A stretch of 64,000 nucleotides of DNA from JAWVFM01 sp963841455 (GTDB lineage: Bacteria; Actinomycetota; Thermoleophilia; Solirubrobacterales; 70-9), in assembly GCA_963841455.1 (NCBI GenBank), contig CAWJCU010000003.1, forward strand, positions 1 through 64,000, given 5' to 3'. Positions 9,953 to 17,818 of the stretch are shown piece after piece. Both the position numbers and the translations under genes were made by a program. Each line of letters opens with the position of its first letter. The stretch's first letter is position 1. Under the pieces are notes generated by a model. That model was not told the origin of the DNA, did no database searches, and saw only the letters and a program-made list of their open reading frames with translations.

Positions 9953-11257
9953 TTACGCCGCCCGCAGGCGCCGCTCGGCCTCGCCCATCCAGATCACCTG
10001 GTCGCGGCCGGGCCCCACGCCGACGAGGCGGATCGGCACCCCCGTGCTCTCGCGGACCAGCTCCAGGTAGTCGCGCGCCTCGCGTGGCAGCTCCGCCTCG
10101 CTTCGGCAGCCGCCGATGTCGTCGTCGAAGCCGGGCAGCTCCTCGTACTCGGCGGTCGCGGCGTGCAGGATGGACTGGTGGTACGGGAACTCGTCGAGGA
10201 CGGCGCCCTCGCCGGAGCGGTAGCGCACCGCGACGCGGATCGGGTCGATTCCCGCCAGCACGTCGAGCTTGGTGATCGCCAGCGAGCTGAGGCCATTGAG
10301 TCGCGCCGCGTAGCGGAGCGCGACCAGGTCGAGCCACCCGCAGCGGCGCCAGCGGCCGGTGGTGGTGCCACGCTCGCCCCCGGCCTCCTGTAGGCGTCGG
10401 CCGATGTCGTCGTCGAGCTCGGTCGGGAAGGGGCCGGCGCCGACCCGCGTCGCGTAGGCCTTCGCGACTCCCCAGACCTCGTCGATGTCGGTTGGAGCGA
10501 CGCCCGCGCCGACGCAGGCCGCCCCGGCGATCGGGTTCGAGGAGGTGACGAACGGATAGGTGCCGTGGTCGAGGTCGAGCATCGCCGCCTGAGCGCCCTC
10601 GAAGATGACCGTTCGCCCCGCGTCGAGCGCCTCCCAGCAGAGCTTCGCTGTGTCCGCGACGTGCGGCTCGAGCCGGTGGCCGTAGCGGAGGTAGTCCTCG
10701 GCGATCCTGTGGAGGTCGAGCTCGGGATCGCGCTCGAACGGACGGAGCATCTGCTTCTTCGGCTCCATCGCCGCGAGGATCTTCTTCCGAAGGATCTTCG
10801 GGTCGAGGAGGTCCTGGATCCGGATGCCGAGGCGCGCCGCCTTGTCCGCATAGCACGGGCCGATTCCGCGCTTTGTCGTGCCGATCTCGAGCTTGCCGAG
10901 CTTCGCCTCTCCCGCCGTGTCGAGCTTCACGTGGTAGGGCATGATCACGTGGGCGTTGGCCGAGATGCGCAGGCCGGATGTGTCGATGCCCCGCTGCCGG
11001 AGGTCGTCGAGCTCGCCGATCAGGACGCCCGGGTCGACCACGACGCCATTGCCGATCACGCACAGCTTGCCGGGGTAGAGGATCCCCGACGGGATCAGGT
11101 GGAGCTTGAAGACCTCGCCGTCGCGAATGATCGTGTGACCCGCGTTGTTGCCGCCCTGGAATCGGACGACGGCGTCCGCGCGCTCCGCGAGGAGGTCGGT
11201 GACCTTTCCCTTCCCCTCGTCACCCCACTGGGTGCCGACGATGACTGTGCCGGGCAT
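9953..11257 (-). CDS. purA: adenylosuccinate synthetase
   Basis: Catalyses the GTP-dependent IMP + aspartate to adenylosuccinate step of AMP synthesis. The 434-aa protein begins MPGTVIVGTQWGDEGKGKVT (the P-loop-like GDEGKGK motif), has RFQGGNNAGHTI, the long ISANAHVIMPYH segment, EGAQAAMLDLDHGTYPFVTS and the C-terminal ITKLDVL guanine-recognition motif. Length is typical. A copy of a repeated two-hairpin element lies just upstream, in the opposite orientation. Confidence 0.97.
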   Translation of the reverse strand: MPGTVIVGTQWGDEGKGKVTDLLAERADAVVRFQGGNNAGHTIIRDGEVFKLHLIPSGILYPGKLCVIGNGVVVDPGVLIGELDDLRQRGIDTSGLRISANAHVIMPYHVKLDTAGEAKLGKLEIGTTKRGIGPCYADKAARLGIRIQDLLDPKILRKKILAAMEPKKQMLRPFERDPELDLHRIAEDYLRYGHRLEPHVADTAKLCWEALDAGRTVIFEGAQAAMLDLDHGTYPFVTSSNPIAGAACVGAGVAPTDIDEVWGVAKAYATRVGAGPFPTELDDDIGRRLQEAGGERGTTTGRWRRCGWLDLVALRYAARLNGLSSLAITKLDVLAGIDPIRVAVRYRSGEGAVLDEFPYHQSILHAATAEYEELPGFDDDIGGCRSEAELPREARDYLELVRESTGVPIRLVGVGPGRDQVIWMGEAERRLRAA

Positions 11258-11270
11258 TTCAGGTGTGATT

Positions 11271-11324
11271 ATGAGGGCGTAAGCCCCGAAAGAAGCGTGT
11301 AAGGGGCGCCGAAGGCGGCCGCAA
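11271..11324 (+). repeat. two-hairpin element, copy A (diverged)
   Basis: It begins ATGAGGGCGTAAGCCCCGAA and shares the block CCGAAAGAAGCGTGT with the copy at 30914. The first hairpin is GGGC-GTAA-GCCC. The second is GGGCGCC-GAA-GGCGGCC with one internal mismatch. Relative to the other copies the stem bases differ but pairing is kept. Unlike them the ATG frame is only three codons (MRA, stop), and there is no gene in sense orientation: both flanking genes (purA, the DnaC-like gene) are on the minus strand. Confidence 0.6.
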
Positions 11325-11343
11325 GAGATTCAGTATGGAGGGA

Positions 11344-12066
11344 TCAGGCGACGCGGTAGCGCAGGTCGTCGCCGAACAGGGGCAGCGGGTCCCCGCATAT
11401 CTCCACCAGCCGTGAGACCGTCCGCTGGCCGATCTGCTCCTCGAGCTGCTCGACGCCCAGGTTGGTGGTCACGACCATCGCCCTGCGGGCCTGGTACCGC
11501 TCGTCGACGATGGCGTAGAGCTGCTCGAGCACCCAGTCGGAGCTCTTCTCGGCGCCGAGGTCGTCGACGTGAAGGAGCTCGACCGACGTGAGACGGTCGA
11601 AGAACGCAAGGTAGGAGTCCTCCCTCGAGTCGGCGTCGTAGGTACGGCGTATCTGCGCCAGGAGGCGTGGCAGCGAGTACACGCCCACGCTCCGGCCGGC
11701 CTCGATGGCGTGGCGGGAGACCAGCATGGCGAGCGTCGTCTTGCCGGTGCCGACGTCGCCCATGAGCCAGAGGCCGCGACCCTCGGCGAGGTTCGCGTCG
11801 AGATCGTCGAGGTAGGACCTGATGCCCGCCACCACTGCCCGCGAGCGGGCGTCTCGCGCCATGTCCGAGACCGGCGGGGCGTCGAAGCTGACAGAGCGGT
11901 AGCGGGGCGGCAGCGCCTGGTTGACACCACGGGTGCGAGCCTGTGCGCGCTGGCGCTCGCGGCATTCGCACGGATGCGCGACCTCGTTTGCATCGACGAT
12001 CCACCCGCTGCCGTCGCAGGCACCCACCGGGCATGGAGCCCGCAGCCTCTCGACCTGTCCCGTCAC
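11344..12066 (-). CDS. DnaC/IstB-like AAA+ ATP-binding protein (putative helicase loader)
   Basis: A 240-aa AAA+ ATPase likely to load DnaB onto DNA. It begins at a GTG overlapping the dnaB stop (GTGA), with a Cys-rich N-terminal zinc-binding module (APCPVGACDGSGW and HPCECRERQ). Walker A is WLMGDVGTGKTTLAMLV, Walker B is LLHVDDLGAEKSSDW, sensor 1 is MVVTTNLG, and the arginine-finger region is QIGQRTVSRLVEICG. Its location immediately downstream of dnaB with translational overlap supports the loader role. Confidence 0.88.
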   Translation of the reverse strand: MTGQVERLRAPCPVGACDGSGWIVDANEVAHPCECRERQRAQARTRGVNQALPPRYRSVSFDAPPVSDMARDARSRAVVAGIRSYLDDLDANLAEGRGLWLMGDVGTGKTTLAMLVSRHAIEAGRSVGVYSLPRLLAQIRRTYDADSREDSYLAFFDRLTSVELLHVDDLGAEKSSDWVLEQLYAIVDERYQARRAMVVTTNLGVEQLEEQIGQRTVSRLVEICGDPLPLFGDDLRYRVA

Positions 12067-13511
12067 TCGTCGGCGACCTCGACCAGGGGCGGGCCCTCGC
12101 CGGGCTTCTGCTCGACCGGCCGGTCGGGTCCGCGGGCCTTGGTGCGAAACGATGCGTAGTCCTCGAGGAAGGCGAGCTCGACGGTATCCGTCGGCCCGTT
12201 GCGGTTCTTGCGGACGATCAGCTCGGCGATGCCCTTCAACCGCTCGCGTTCGTCGTCGTCGACCGACTCGTCCCAGTTGCGGTAGTAGTCCTCGCGGTAG
12301 ATGAAGGTGACGAGGTCGGCGTCCTGCTCGAGGTTGCCGGACTCGCGGAGGTCCGAGAGGATCGGCCGTTTGTCGCGCCCGGTCCTCTGCTCGGGGGCGC
12401 GTGAGAGTTGCGAAAGGGCGATCACCGGAACGCCCAGCTCGCGCGCGAGGAGCTTCAGGCCGCGACTCATCTGGCCAACCTGCTCGACCCGGTTCATCCG
12501 CGGGTCCTCGGCCCGCATGAGCTGGATGTAGTCGATGATGATGAGGCCGAGGCCGCCCCTTCCACCCTCGCGCTCCTTGGCGTGAAGCCGGCGCGCCTTG
12601 CCGCGCAGATCGAGGATCCCGAGGTCGGAGGACTCGTCGATCCACAGTGGCGCGCCCTCCAGCTCGTTGCACTCGCGGAGCACCCGGCTCCAGTCGCGAT
12701 CGTTGACGGCGCCCTTCCGCAGCTTGTCGGAGGGGATCCGCGCGCGGCGCGCGATCAGCCGCTGCGCCAGCTCCATCTCTGACATCTCGAGCGAGAAGAA
12801 GGCGACGGGCCGGTGCTCGTTGACGGCCACGTGCTCGGCGATGTTGGCGACGAGCCCGCTCTTGCCCATGCCCGGCCGGGCCGCGACGATGATCAGGTTG
12901 CCGGGCTGGAAGCCGCCCGTGATCGCGTCGAGGTCTTCGAACCCCGAGGGCGTGCCGGTGACCGCGTTGCCCGCCTTCCAGACCTTCTCGAGGCGCACGG
13001 TCTCGTCATCGAGGATCTTGGACAGCTCGCGGAAGTCCTCGGCCTGCTCGTCGTGAGCGACCTTGAAGAGCAGGCTCTCGGCCTGCTCGACGAGGTGGCG
13101 AGGCTCGCCCTCCCTCCCCTGGACCGATCCCTCGATCTTCCTCGCGGCCTCGAGGAGCCGGCGCAGGAGGGCGTTCTCGCGCACGATCTTGGCGTAGTGC
13201 CCGGCGTTGAGCGGGGCCGGCGTGGTCGACGCAAGTGCGGCGACGGCGTCGCGGCCGCCCGCCTCGGCGAGCTCGCCGATCTGAGTCAGGTGCTCGATGA
13301 CCGTCAGCGAGTCGACAGGCTCCCCGCGCCCGTTGAGCGTCTTGACGGCGCGGAAGATGATGCGATGGCGCTCGCGATAGAAGTCGTCATCGGAGAGGCG
13401 GGCGTCGATGATGACCATGTCGAGCGCCTTCTCGGAGACCATCACCGCGCCCAGCACCGACTCCTCGGCCTCGAGGTTCTGGGGCGGGACGTTGGTCTGC
13501 GCGGTTGCCAT
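12063..13511 (-). CDS. dnaB: replicative DNA helicase DnaB
   Basis: The hexameric 5'-3' replication-fork helicase. The 482-aa protein begins with PPQNLEAEESVLGAVMVSE (N-terminal collar domain). The RecA-like domain carries Walker A AARPGMGKSGLVANI, the H1a/Walker B region GLGLIIIDYIQLMRAED, and sensor segments VPVIALSQLSRAPEQR and SDLRESGNLEQDADLV. No intein is present. It is followed with a 4-bp overlap by the DnaC-like gene. A stable hairpin lies 11 nt upstream of its ATG. Confidence 0.97.
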   Translation of the reverse strand: MATAQTNVPPQNLEAEESVLGAVMVSEKALDMVIIDARLSDDDFYRERHRIIFRAVKTLNGRGEPVDSLTVIEHLTQIGELAEAGGRDAVAALASTTPAPLNAGHYAKIVRENALLRRLLEAARKIEGSVQGREGEPRHLVEQAESLLFKVAHDEQAEDFRELSKILDDETVRLEKVWKAGNAVTGTPSGFEDLDAITGGFQPGNLIIVAARPGMGKSGLVANIAEHVAVNEHRPVAFFSLEMSEMELAQRLIARRARIPSDKLRKGAVNDRDWSRVLRECNELEGAPLWIDESSDLGILDLRGKARRLHAKEREGGRGGLGLIIIDYIQLMRAEDPRMNRVEQVGQMSRGLKLLARELGVPVIALSQLSRAPEQRTGRDKRPILSDLRESGNLEQDADLVTFIYREDYYRNWDESVDDDERERLKGIAELIVRKNRNGPTDTVELAFLEDYASFRTKARGPDRPVEQKPGEGPPLVEVADE

Positions 13512-13521
13512 GGTGAATCCA

Positions 13522-13538
13522 GCGCCGCCTTGCGGCGC
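13522..13538 (-). promoter_or_regulatory. hairpin in dnaB leader
   Basis: A 7-bp perfect stem GCGCCGC/GCGGCGC with a three-base loop sits about 10 nt before the dnaB ATG, with no obvious purine-rich ribosome-binding site between. It could influence translation initiation; this is inference from position only. The rest of the 139-bp gap to rplI holds no gene. Confidence 0.35.
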
Positions 13539-13650
13539 GACCGTCTATTAGAGGGCCCGGGGCGGCGGATTTCGTCCCTTCCGGCCCTGAGGCCGAGCAA
13601 AGCACAGGCGGGCCGCGCCCGCACGGCGCAAAGGCGCGATTTGCGGACGC

Positions 13651-14103
13651 TTAATCCTCGGCCGCGACGATCGTCTTCACGCGAGCGGTGGTGCCCGAGG
13701 GAAGCTCGATCTCAACAAGGTAGGTGCCGAGCGCGCGAATCGGCTCGGAGAGCTTGATGCGCTTGCGCTCGACGCGCAGCCCACGGGCGTCTGCGATCGC
13801 ATCGGCGATCTCCTTCGCGGTGACCGAGCCGAAGAGGCGCCCGTCCTCGCCGGCGCGATGCTGGATCGTCAACACGGTCTTCGAAAGCAGGGCTGCGGTC
13901 TCCCCGGCGCGCTTCTCCGCCTCCTCGGCGGCCCGCTCCGCGGCCTCGAGGCGCCGCTGCGCGTCGGCGAGCGAGGCATCGGTCGCCGGCTGGGCCAGCC
14001 TCCGCGGCAGGAGGTAGTTGCGGAGGTAGCCGGGAGAGACGTCGACGGCCTGGCCGGCCTCTCCGAGCGTCTCGACGTCCTTGAGGAGGATCGCCTGCGC
14101 CAT
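13651..14103 (-). CDS. rplI: 50S ribosomal protein L9
   Basis: A 150-aa L9. It begins MAQAILLKDVETLGEAGQAV, followed by VSPGYLRNYLLPRRLA (N-terminal RNA-binding lobe), a long charged helix, then the C-terminal lobe with AGEDGRLFGSVTAKEIADAI. It starts 3 bp after the rpsR stop, in the conserved order rpsF-ssb-rpsR-rplI-dnaB. Confidence 0.97.
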   Translation of the reverse strand: MAQAILLKDVETLGEAGQAVDVSPGYLRNYLLPRRLAQPATDASLADAQRRLEAAERAAEEAEKRAGETAALLSKTVLTIQHRAGEDGRLFGSVTAKEIADAIADARGLRVERKRIKLSEPIRALGTYLVEIELPSGTTARVKTIVAAED

Positions 14104-14106
14104 CGC

Positions 14107-14370
14107 CTAGCGCTCTCCCACGTACGGAAGGAGCGCAATCTCGCGCGCGCGCTTCACGGCGACCGCGAGCTGGCGCTGGTGCTCGCGCGAGAGCCCTGTG
14201 ACGCGCCGCGAGCGGACCTTGCCGCGGTCGGACAGGAAGCGCCGGAGCAGGTTCAGGTCCTTGTAGTCGATCTCCTCGACGTTGATCCGCGTGTACTTGC
14301 GGGGGCGCATGCGGTCCGCCGGACCGCGCCGTCGCCGTGGGGGGCCCGTGCGCTCGCGAGGAGCGGGCAT
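14107..14370 (-). CDS. rpsR: 30S ribosomal protein S18
   Basis: An 87-aa S18 with a basic N-terminus and the family core IDYKDLNLLRRFLSDRGKV, followed by RRVTGLSREHQRQLAVAVKR. It keeps no zinc-type Cys cluster. It lies directly upstream of rplI with a 3-bp gap, so the two are almost certainly co-transcribed. Confidence 0.96.
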   Translation of the reverse strand: MPAPRERTGPPRRRRGPADRMRPRKYTRINVEEIDYKDLNLLRRFLSDRGKVRSRRVTGLSREHQRQLAVAVKRAREIALLPYVGER

Positions 14371-14425
14371 CAGGCCCTCGCTCCGAGTTGGATCTTGCTG
14401 GGTCGAGCGTCCATATTCACGCGTA

Positions 14426-14447
14426 CGCGCCGCCGAAGGGCGGCGCG
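14426..14447 (-). terminator. strong hairpin between ssb and rpsR
   Basis: A 9-bp GC-only stem (CGCGCCGCC/GGCGGCGCG) with a GAAG loop (CTTC on the minus strand) lies in the 132-bp gap between ssb and rpsR. No U-run follows, so it may be an attenuator or RNA-stabilising structure rather than a classical intrinsic terminator. Confidence 0.35.
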
Positions 14448-14502
14448 AAGCGCGGATGATAGCCGCAGCGCGTGGGCGCGCCGCGGGGATCGAGGGTGGA
14501 GG

Positions 14503-14967
14503 CTAGAAGGGGATGTCGTCGTCGGAGGTCCCGACCGCCGCCGGCTGGGCGTCCGTGAAGTCGGACGTATCGGCCGGCACGTCGGACTCCGCCGTGAACC
14601 CGTTCCCCGAGCCCTGAGCCGGAGTGTCCCCGCGGCTGCCGAGGAACTGGACCGAGTTGGCGATGATCTCGACCGATTGGCGCTTGTTGCCGTCCTGGCC
14701 CTCCCACTCGCGCCACTCGAGACGACCCTCGATCGCGACCGGGCGCCCCTTCGTCAGGTAATTCGAGCAGTTCTCGCCCTGGGCGCCCCACACGGTGACG
14801 TCGAAGTAGTTCGGCTTGTCAACCCACTCGCCGCTCTGGTCCTTGCGACGGCTGTTGACGGCAACTCGCAGCTTGCAGACCGCGGTGCCGCTCTGCAGGT
14901 GTCGCAGCTCGGGGTCGCGGGTGAGATTGCCCGTGACGACCACCGTATTGATGTTTGTTGCGGCCAC
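14503..14967 (-). CDS. ssb: single-stranded DNA-binding protein
   Basis: A 154-aa SSB that coats ssDNA. OB-fold motifs are ATNINTVVVTGNLTRDPELR, LRVAVNSRRKDQ, YFDVTVWGAQGENCSNYL and GRLEWREWEGQDGNKR. The linker is disordered and the C-terminus ends in the acidic tip DDDIPF that recruits partner proteins. I chose the GTG at 14967, about 10 nt after the purine-rich AGGAAGGGGG, over a TTG seven codons upstream that would place that ribosome-binding site inside the gene. Confidence 0.93.
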   Translation of the reverse strand: MAATNINTVVVTGNLTRDPELRHLQSGTAVCKLRVAVNSRRKDQSGEWVDKPNYFDVTVWGAQGENCSNYLTKGRPVAIEGRLEWREWEGQDGNKRQSVEIIANSVQFLGSRGDTPAQGSGNGFTAESDVPADTSDFTDAQPAAVGTSDDDIPF

Positions 14968-15069
14968 TTCGATGGCCCCCTTCCTCAAGTTCGCTTGATC
15001 CGTCAGGAGTCTAAGCAGCGAACCGGCGCGTTCTCTCCCCCGGCTGGGGCCGAAGCCGCAACCTGCGGG

Positions 15070-15690
15070 TTACGAAGGCTCGGGCGCGGGCGTGTCGGGC
15101 TCGCTCGAGCCCTCCGCGGCCGGCTCATCCCCGGCTGGCGCCTCTGGCGCGTCGGCGGGCGGGGCTTCCTCGGCCGCCTCGGCGGGCGGGGCTTCCTCGG
15201 CCTCCGCAGGCGCTGCCGGCTCGGCGGCCTCCGCCGGAGCGGCCTCCGCCTCGGGGGCCGCCGCCGGAGCGACATCGGCCTCGGGGGCCGCAGGCGCAGG
15301 CGGTGTCTCTGGGGCCGCGTCAGGACGGCGGGGGCCGCGAGGCGCCGGCGCGCCGCCGGGCGTGGGCGCCGGAGGCGCAACGACGGGGGAGCGTGGATCG
15401 ACCTTGAAGATCCGGAAGCGCAGGACCCCGTCGGCGATCTTGAGCTCGTGGTCGAGCGAGCGCAGGAGCGGCGGCTCGCTCTCGAACCGGAAGAAGCGGT
15501 AGTCGGCCTCGGTCCGCTGGCGGATCTCGAAGGCCATCTTGCGCATACCCCACGAGGTGTCGTGCTTGATCGTCCCCGCGGATTCGATCCGCGACCGCGC
15601 GTCGGCGACGATCTGCTCCCGGCGGTCGTCCGGCGCCTCCGGATCGAGCATCAGCACGAGCTCGTACTCGGGTGTCTTGATGGCTGCCAA
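15070..15690 (-). CDS. rpsF: 30S ribosomal protein S6 with ~105-aa Pro/Ala/Glu-rich C-terminal extension
   Basis: Residues 1-100 form a normal S6: YELVLMLDPEAPDDRREQIV, the KHDTSWGMRKMAFEIRQRTE segment and DGVLRFRIFKVDPRS. The protein then continues for about 105 residues composed almost only of Ala, Pro and Glu with a few Asp and Gly. This roughly doubles the usual 95-100 aa. The frame is intact to its stop. It starts the rpsF-ssb-rpsR-rplI-dnaB run. Confidence 0.93.
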   Translation of the reverse strand: MAAIKTPEYELVLMLDPEAPDDRREQIVADARSRIESAGTIKHDTSWGMRKMAFEIRQRTEADYRFFRFESEPPLLRSLDHELKIADGVLRFRIFKVDPRSPVVAPPAPTPGGAPAPRGPRRPDAAPETPPAPAAPEADVAPAAAPEAEAAPAEAAEPAAPAEAEEAPPAEAAEEAPPADAPEAPAGDEPAAEGSSEPDTPAPEPS

Positions 15691-15772
15691 GGCGGCGGAC
15701 GACTATAGCGGCCGGCTGGTGGCGCTCCGCTCGAACGGGGCGGGTGGCACGAAGGCGGGGTTGTTGCTGGCT

Positions 15773-16282
15773 ATGGAGGTGTTGGCGCGGATCCGCTGGG
15801 CGAATCTGGGCCGCGTGGTCGCCATCGTGGCCGCGGCCGCGGTCGTGATCGCGGTGGGCCCGGGCCTGCTCGAGCGCCCGAAGCCACCGCCGCTCGCGGC
15901 CAACATCGGCCTTCCGGGAGCGAAACAGAGCCGAGTTGGCGCCTTTTCCCGCATAGCGGTGAATAGCGCGCCAAACACGGAGCGCCTGGGCGACGAACGC
16001 CGCATCAGTGCCAGCGGTCGCCGCGATCGCAACCCGCGCCAGCACCACCACGCCAACCTCCCTCGCCGCCCCAACCCACGCCCGCACGTCGGAACGCGCC
16101 CCGAACGGCACGCCACCCACGCAACCCCGCCCGCAACGGCACCTCCGACTCCGGCGCAACCTCCCCCGCCCGCGCCGCCCACGCCACCTCCGCCCGCGGC
16201 GCCCCCGCCAACACCCGCACCGCGCCCGCCGGCCCCGAGCCCGGGCGACGGCCCTCCGCCCTTCCCCCTGCACCCGCTGTAG
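15773..16282 (+). CDS. putative membrane-anchored proline-rich protein
   Basis: A 169-aa product starting MEVLARIRWANLGRVVAIVA. It has one hydrophobic segment at about residues 13-30, then a basic stretch rich in Arg, His and Asn, and a C-terminal third made of repeated Pro/Ala runs. Short 'RIRW.N..R' openings followed by one TM and a Pro-rich tail occur in actinobacterial hypothetical proteins, but I cannot name a family. It is divergent from rpsF and converges on otsA. The middle may be frame-damaged. A minus-strand frame over the same DNA looks like a shadow. Confidence 0.45.
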   Translation: MEVLARIRWANLGRVVAIVAAAAVVIAVGPGLLERPKPPPLAANIGLPGAKQSRVGAFSRIAVNSAPNTERLGDERRISASGRRDRNPRQHHHANLPRRPNPRPHVGTRPERHATHATPPATAPPTPAQPPPPAPPTPPPPAAPPPTPAPRPPAPSPGDGPPPFPLHPL

Positions 16283-16298
16283 TCAGCGGGCGCGCCGC

Positions 16299-17780
16299 TC
16301 AGCTCGCGGCCGCCGCCCTGTTCTCAGCCCGCTTCGCCCGCACGTCCTCGATCTGCTCGGTGATCCAGACGCCCGGGTCGCGGCGCCGGACGATCTCGCG
16401 CAGGCGCGACGCGCGGAGCTCCCGCTCCTCGGCCGACATCGTCAGCGCGCGGTGGATCGTGTCGGCCTGCTCCTGGATGTCGAACGGGTTGACGGTCAGC
16501 GTGCAGTCGCCGAGCTCCTCGTGGGCTCCCGTGTTCTCGGAGAGCATCACGACCCCGTCGCGGGTGTTGACGGCGGGGGCCTCCTTGGCGACGAGGTTCA
16601 TCCCGTCGAACAGGGAGTTGACCATCAGCAGGTCGAAGTGCTTGTAGCGCGCGACCGCGTCCGCGAAGTTCTCGTAGATGCGCAGGTCGATCGGCATCCA
16701 GTCCGTCGTGCCGTGACGGTGGTTCACCACCGCCACCAGGGCCTCGATCCGCTCCAGGTACTCCTGATACTCGGGGACGTCGGTGCGCGAGGGCTGTAGG
16801 TGGGCGATGAAGGTGACGCGCTCGCGGAACTCAGGGTGCTGCTGAAGGAAGACGTCGAACGCGGTGAAGCCGCGAAGAACGTTCTTCGACAGATCCGCGC
16901 GGTCGACGCGGATGATGAGGTGGTCGCGCCGCCGGCGCAGGAGCTCCTCCTCGTAGGCGGCGACCTCCTCCGAGGCGGCCGCGCGCTCCAGGCGCCGGGC
17001 GTCGATCCCCAGCGGGTAGGCGCGCACCCACGTCTCCCTGCCCTCGTGGATGACAGCGCCTCTCACATAGTCGACGTCCAGCTCCATCAACTCGCGGCAG
17101 CAGTGCAGGAAGTTGCGGCAGTAGGCGCTGGTGTGGAAGCCGATGATGTCGTTGGCCAGGAGGCCGCGGTAGATGGCCTCGCGCATCCGCGCCGGGAGGA
17201 TGCGCCACGAGTCGGGCTGCGACCAGGGGATGTGGACGAAGTGCTGCAGGAACGCATCTGGCCGCTGTTCGCGGATGAGCGCCGGGCAGGTGTAGAGGTG
17301 GTAGTCGTGGAGCATCACCAGTGGCTCCGCGTCGCCTGCGATCGAGCTGACCACGGCGTCGGCGATGTCTGAGTTCACGACTTCGTAGCCGAGGTCCCAA
17401 GCCTCGGCCTCCTCCCGGCGGATGTCCGGCGCGTTCGAGAGGTCCCACAGGTAGTGCTGGATGAACCAGAGGATCGGGTTGGCGATGACGTTGTAGAAGC
17501 GGTCATACGCCACCGCGTCGCTCTCCACGAGGAGAACGTCATAGGAGACCCCGTCGAGCTCGACCTCCACGGCGTCGCCGCCCGCCTCGCGACTCACCGC
17601 AGTGTCCTCCTCGGTCATCGCTGACGCGATCCAGAGCGCCCCGCGGTGGGCGACCAGGCCCGAGAGCGCCGTTACGAGGCCGCCGCCGCCGCGCCTCACG
17701 GTGCGCCCGCCGTCCCCGTCCAGCTCGAACTCCGCCGGCCCGCGGTTGGAAACGATGACTAGGCGCTCGTCGTCGGGCAT
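16299..17780 (-). CDS. otsA: alpha,alpha-trehalose-phosphate synthase (GT20)
   Basis: A retaining glycosyltransferase that makes trehalose-6-phosphate from NDP-glucose and glucose-6-phosphate. The 493-aa protein has an N-terminal LVIVSNRGPAEFELDGDGG, GGGGLVTALSGLV (donor loop), MLHDYHLYTCPALIREQRPD, HIPWSQPDSWRILP, DIIGFHTSAYCRNF and, in the C-terminal lobe, NSLFDGMNLVAKEAPAVN. A glucosylglycerol-phosphate synthase cannot be excluded from motifs alone. It lies 38 bp downstream of treT on the same strand, and no OtsB phosphatase gene is adjacent. Confidence 0.9.
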   Translation of the reverse strand: MPDDERLVIVSNRGPAEFELDGDGGRTVRRGGGGLVTALSGLVAHRGALWIASAMTEEDTAVSREAGGDAVEVELDGVSYDVLLVESDAVAYDRFYNVIANPILWFIQHYLWDLSNAPDIRREEAEAWDLGYEVVNSDIADAVVSSIAGDAEPLVMLHDYHLYTCPALIREQRPDAFLQHFVHIPWSQPDSWRILPARMREAIYRGLLANDIIGFHTSAYCRNFLHCCRELMELDVDYVRGAVIHEGRETWVRAYPLGIDARRLERAAASEEVAAYEEELLRRRRDHLIIRVDRADLSKNVLRGFTAFDVFLQQHPEFRERVTFIAHLQPSRTDVPEYQEYLERIEALVAVVNHRHGTTDWMPIDLRIYENFADAVARYKHFDLLMVNSLFDGMNLVAKEAPAVNTRDGVVMLSENTGAHEELGDCTLTVNPFDIQEQADTIHRALTMSAEERELRASRLREIVRRRDPGVWITEQIEDVRAKRAENRAAAAS

Positions 17781-17818
17781 GAACGCATGATTACCCGTTC
17801 CGGCGCCGAGTGGGTGAT

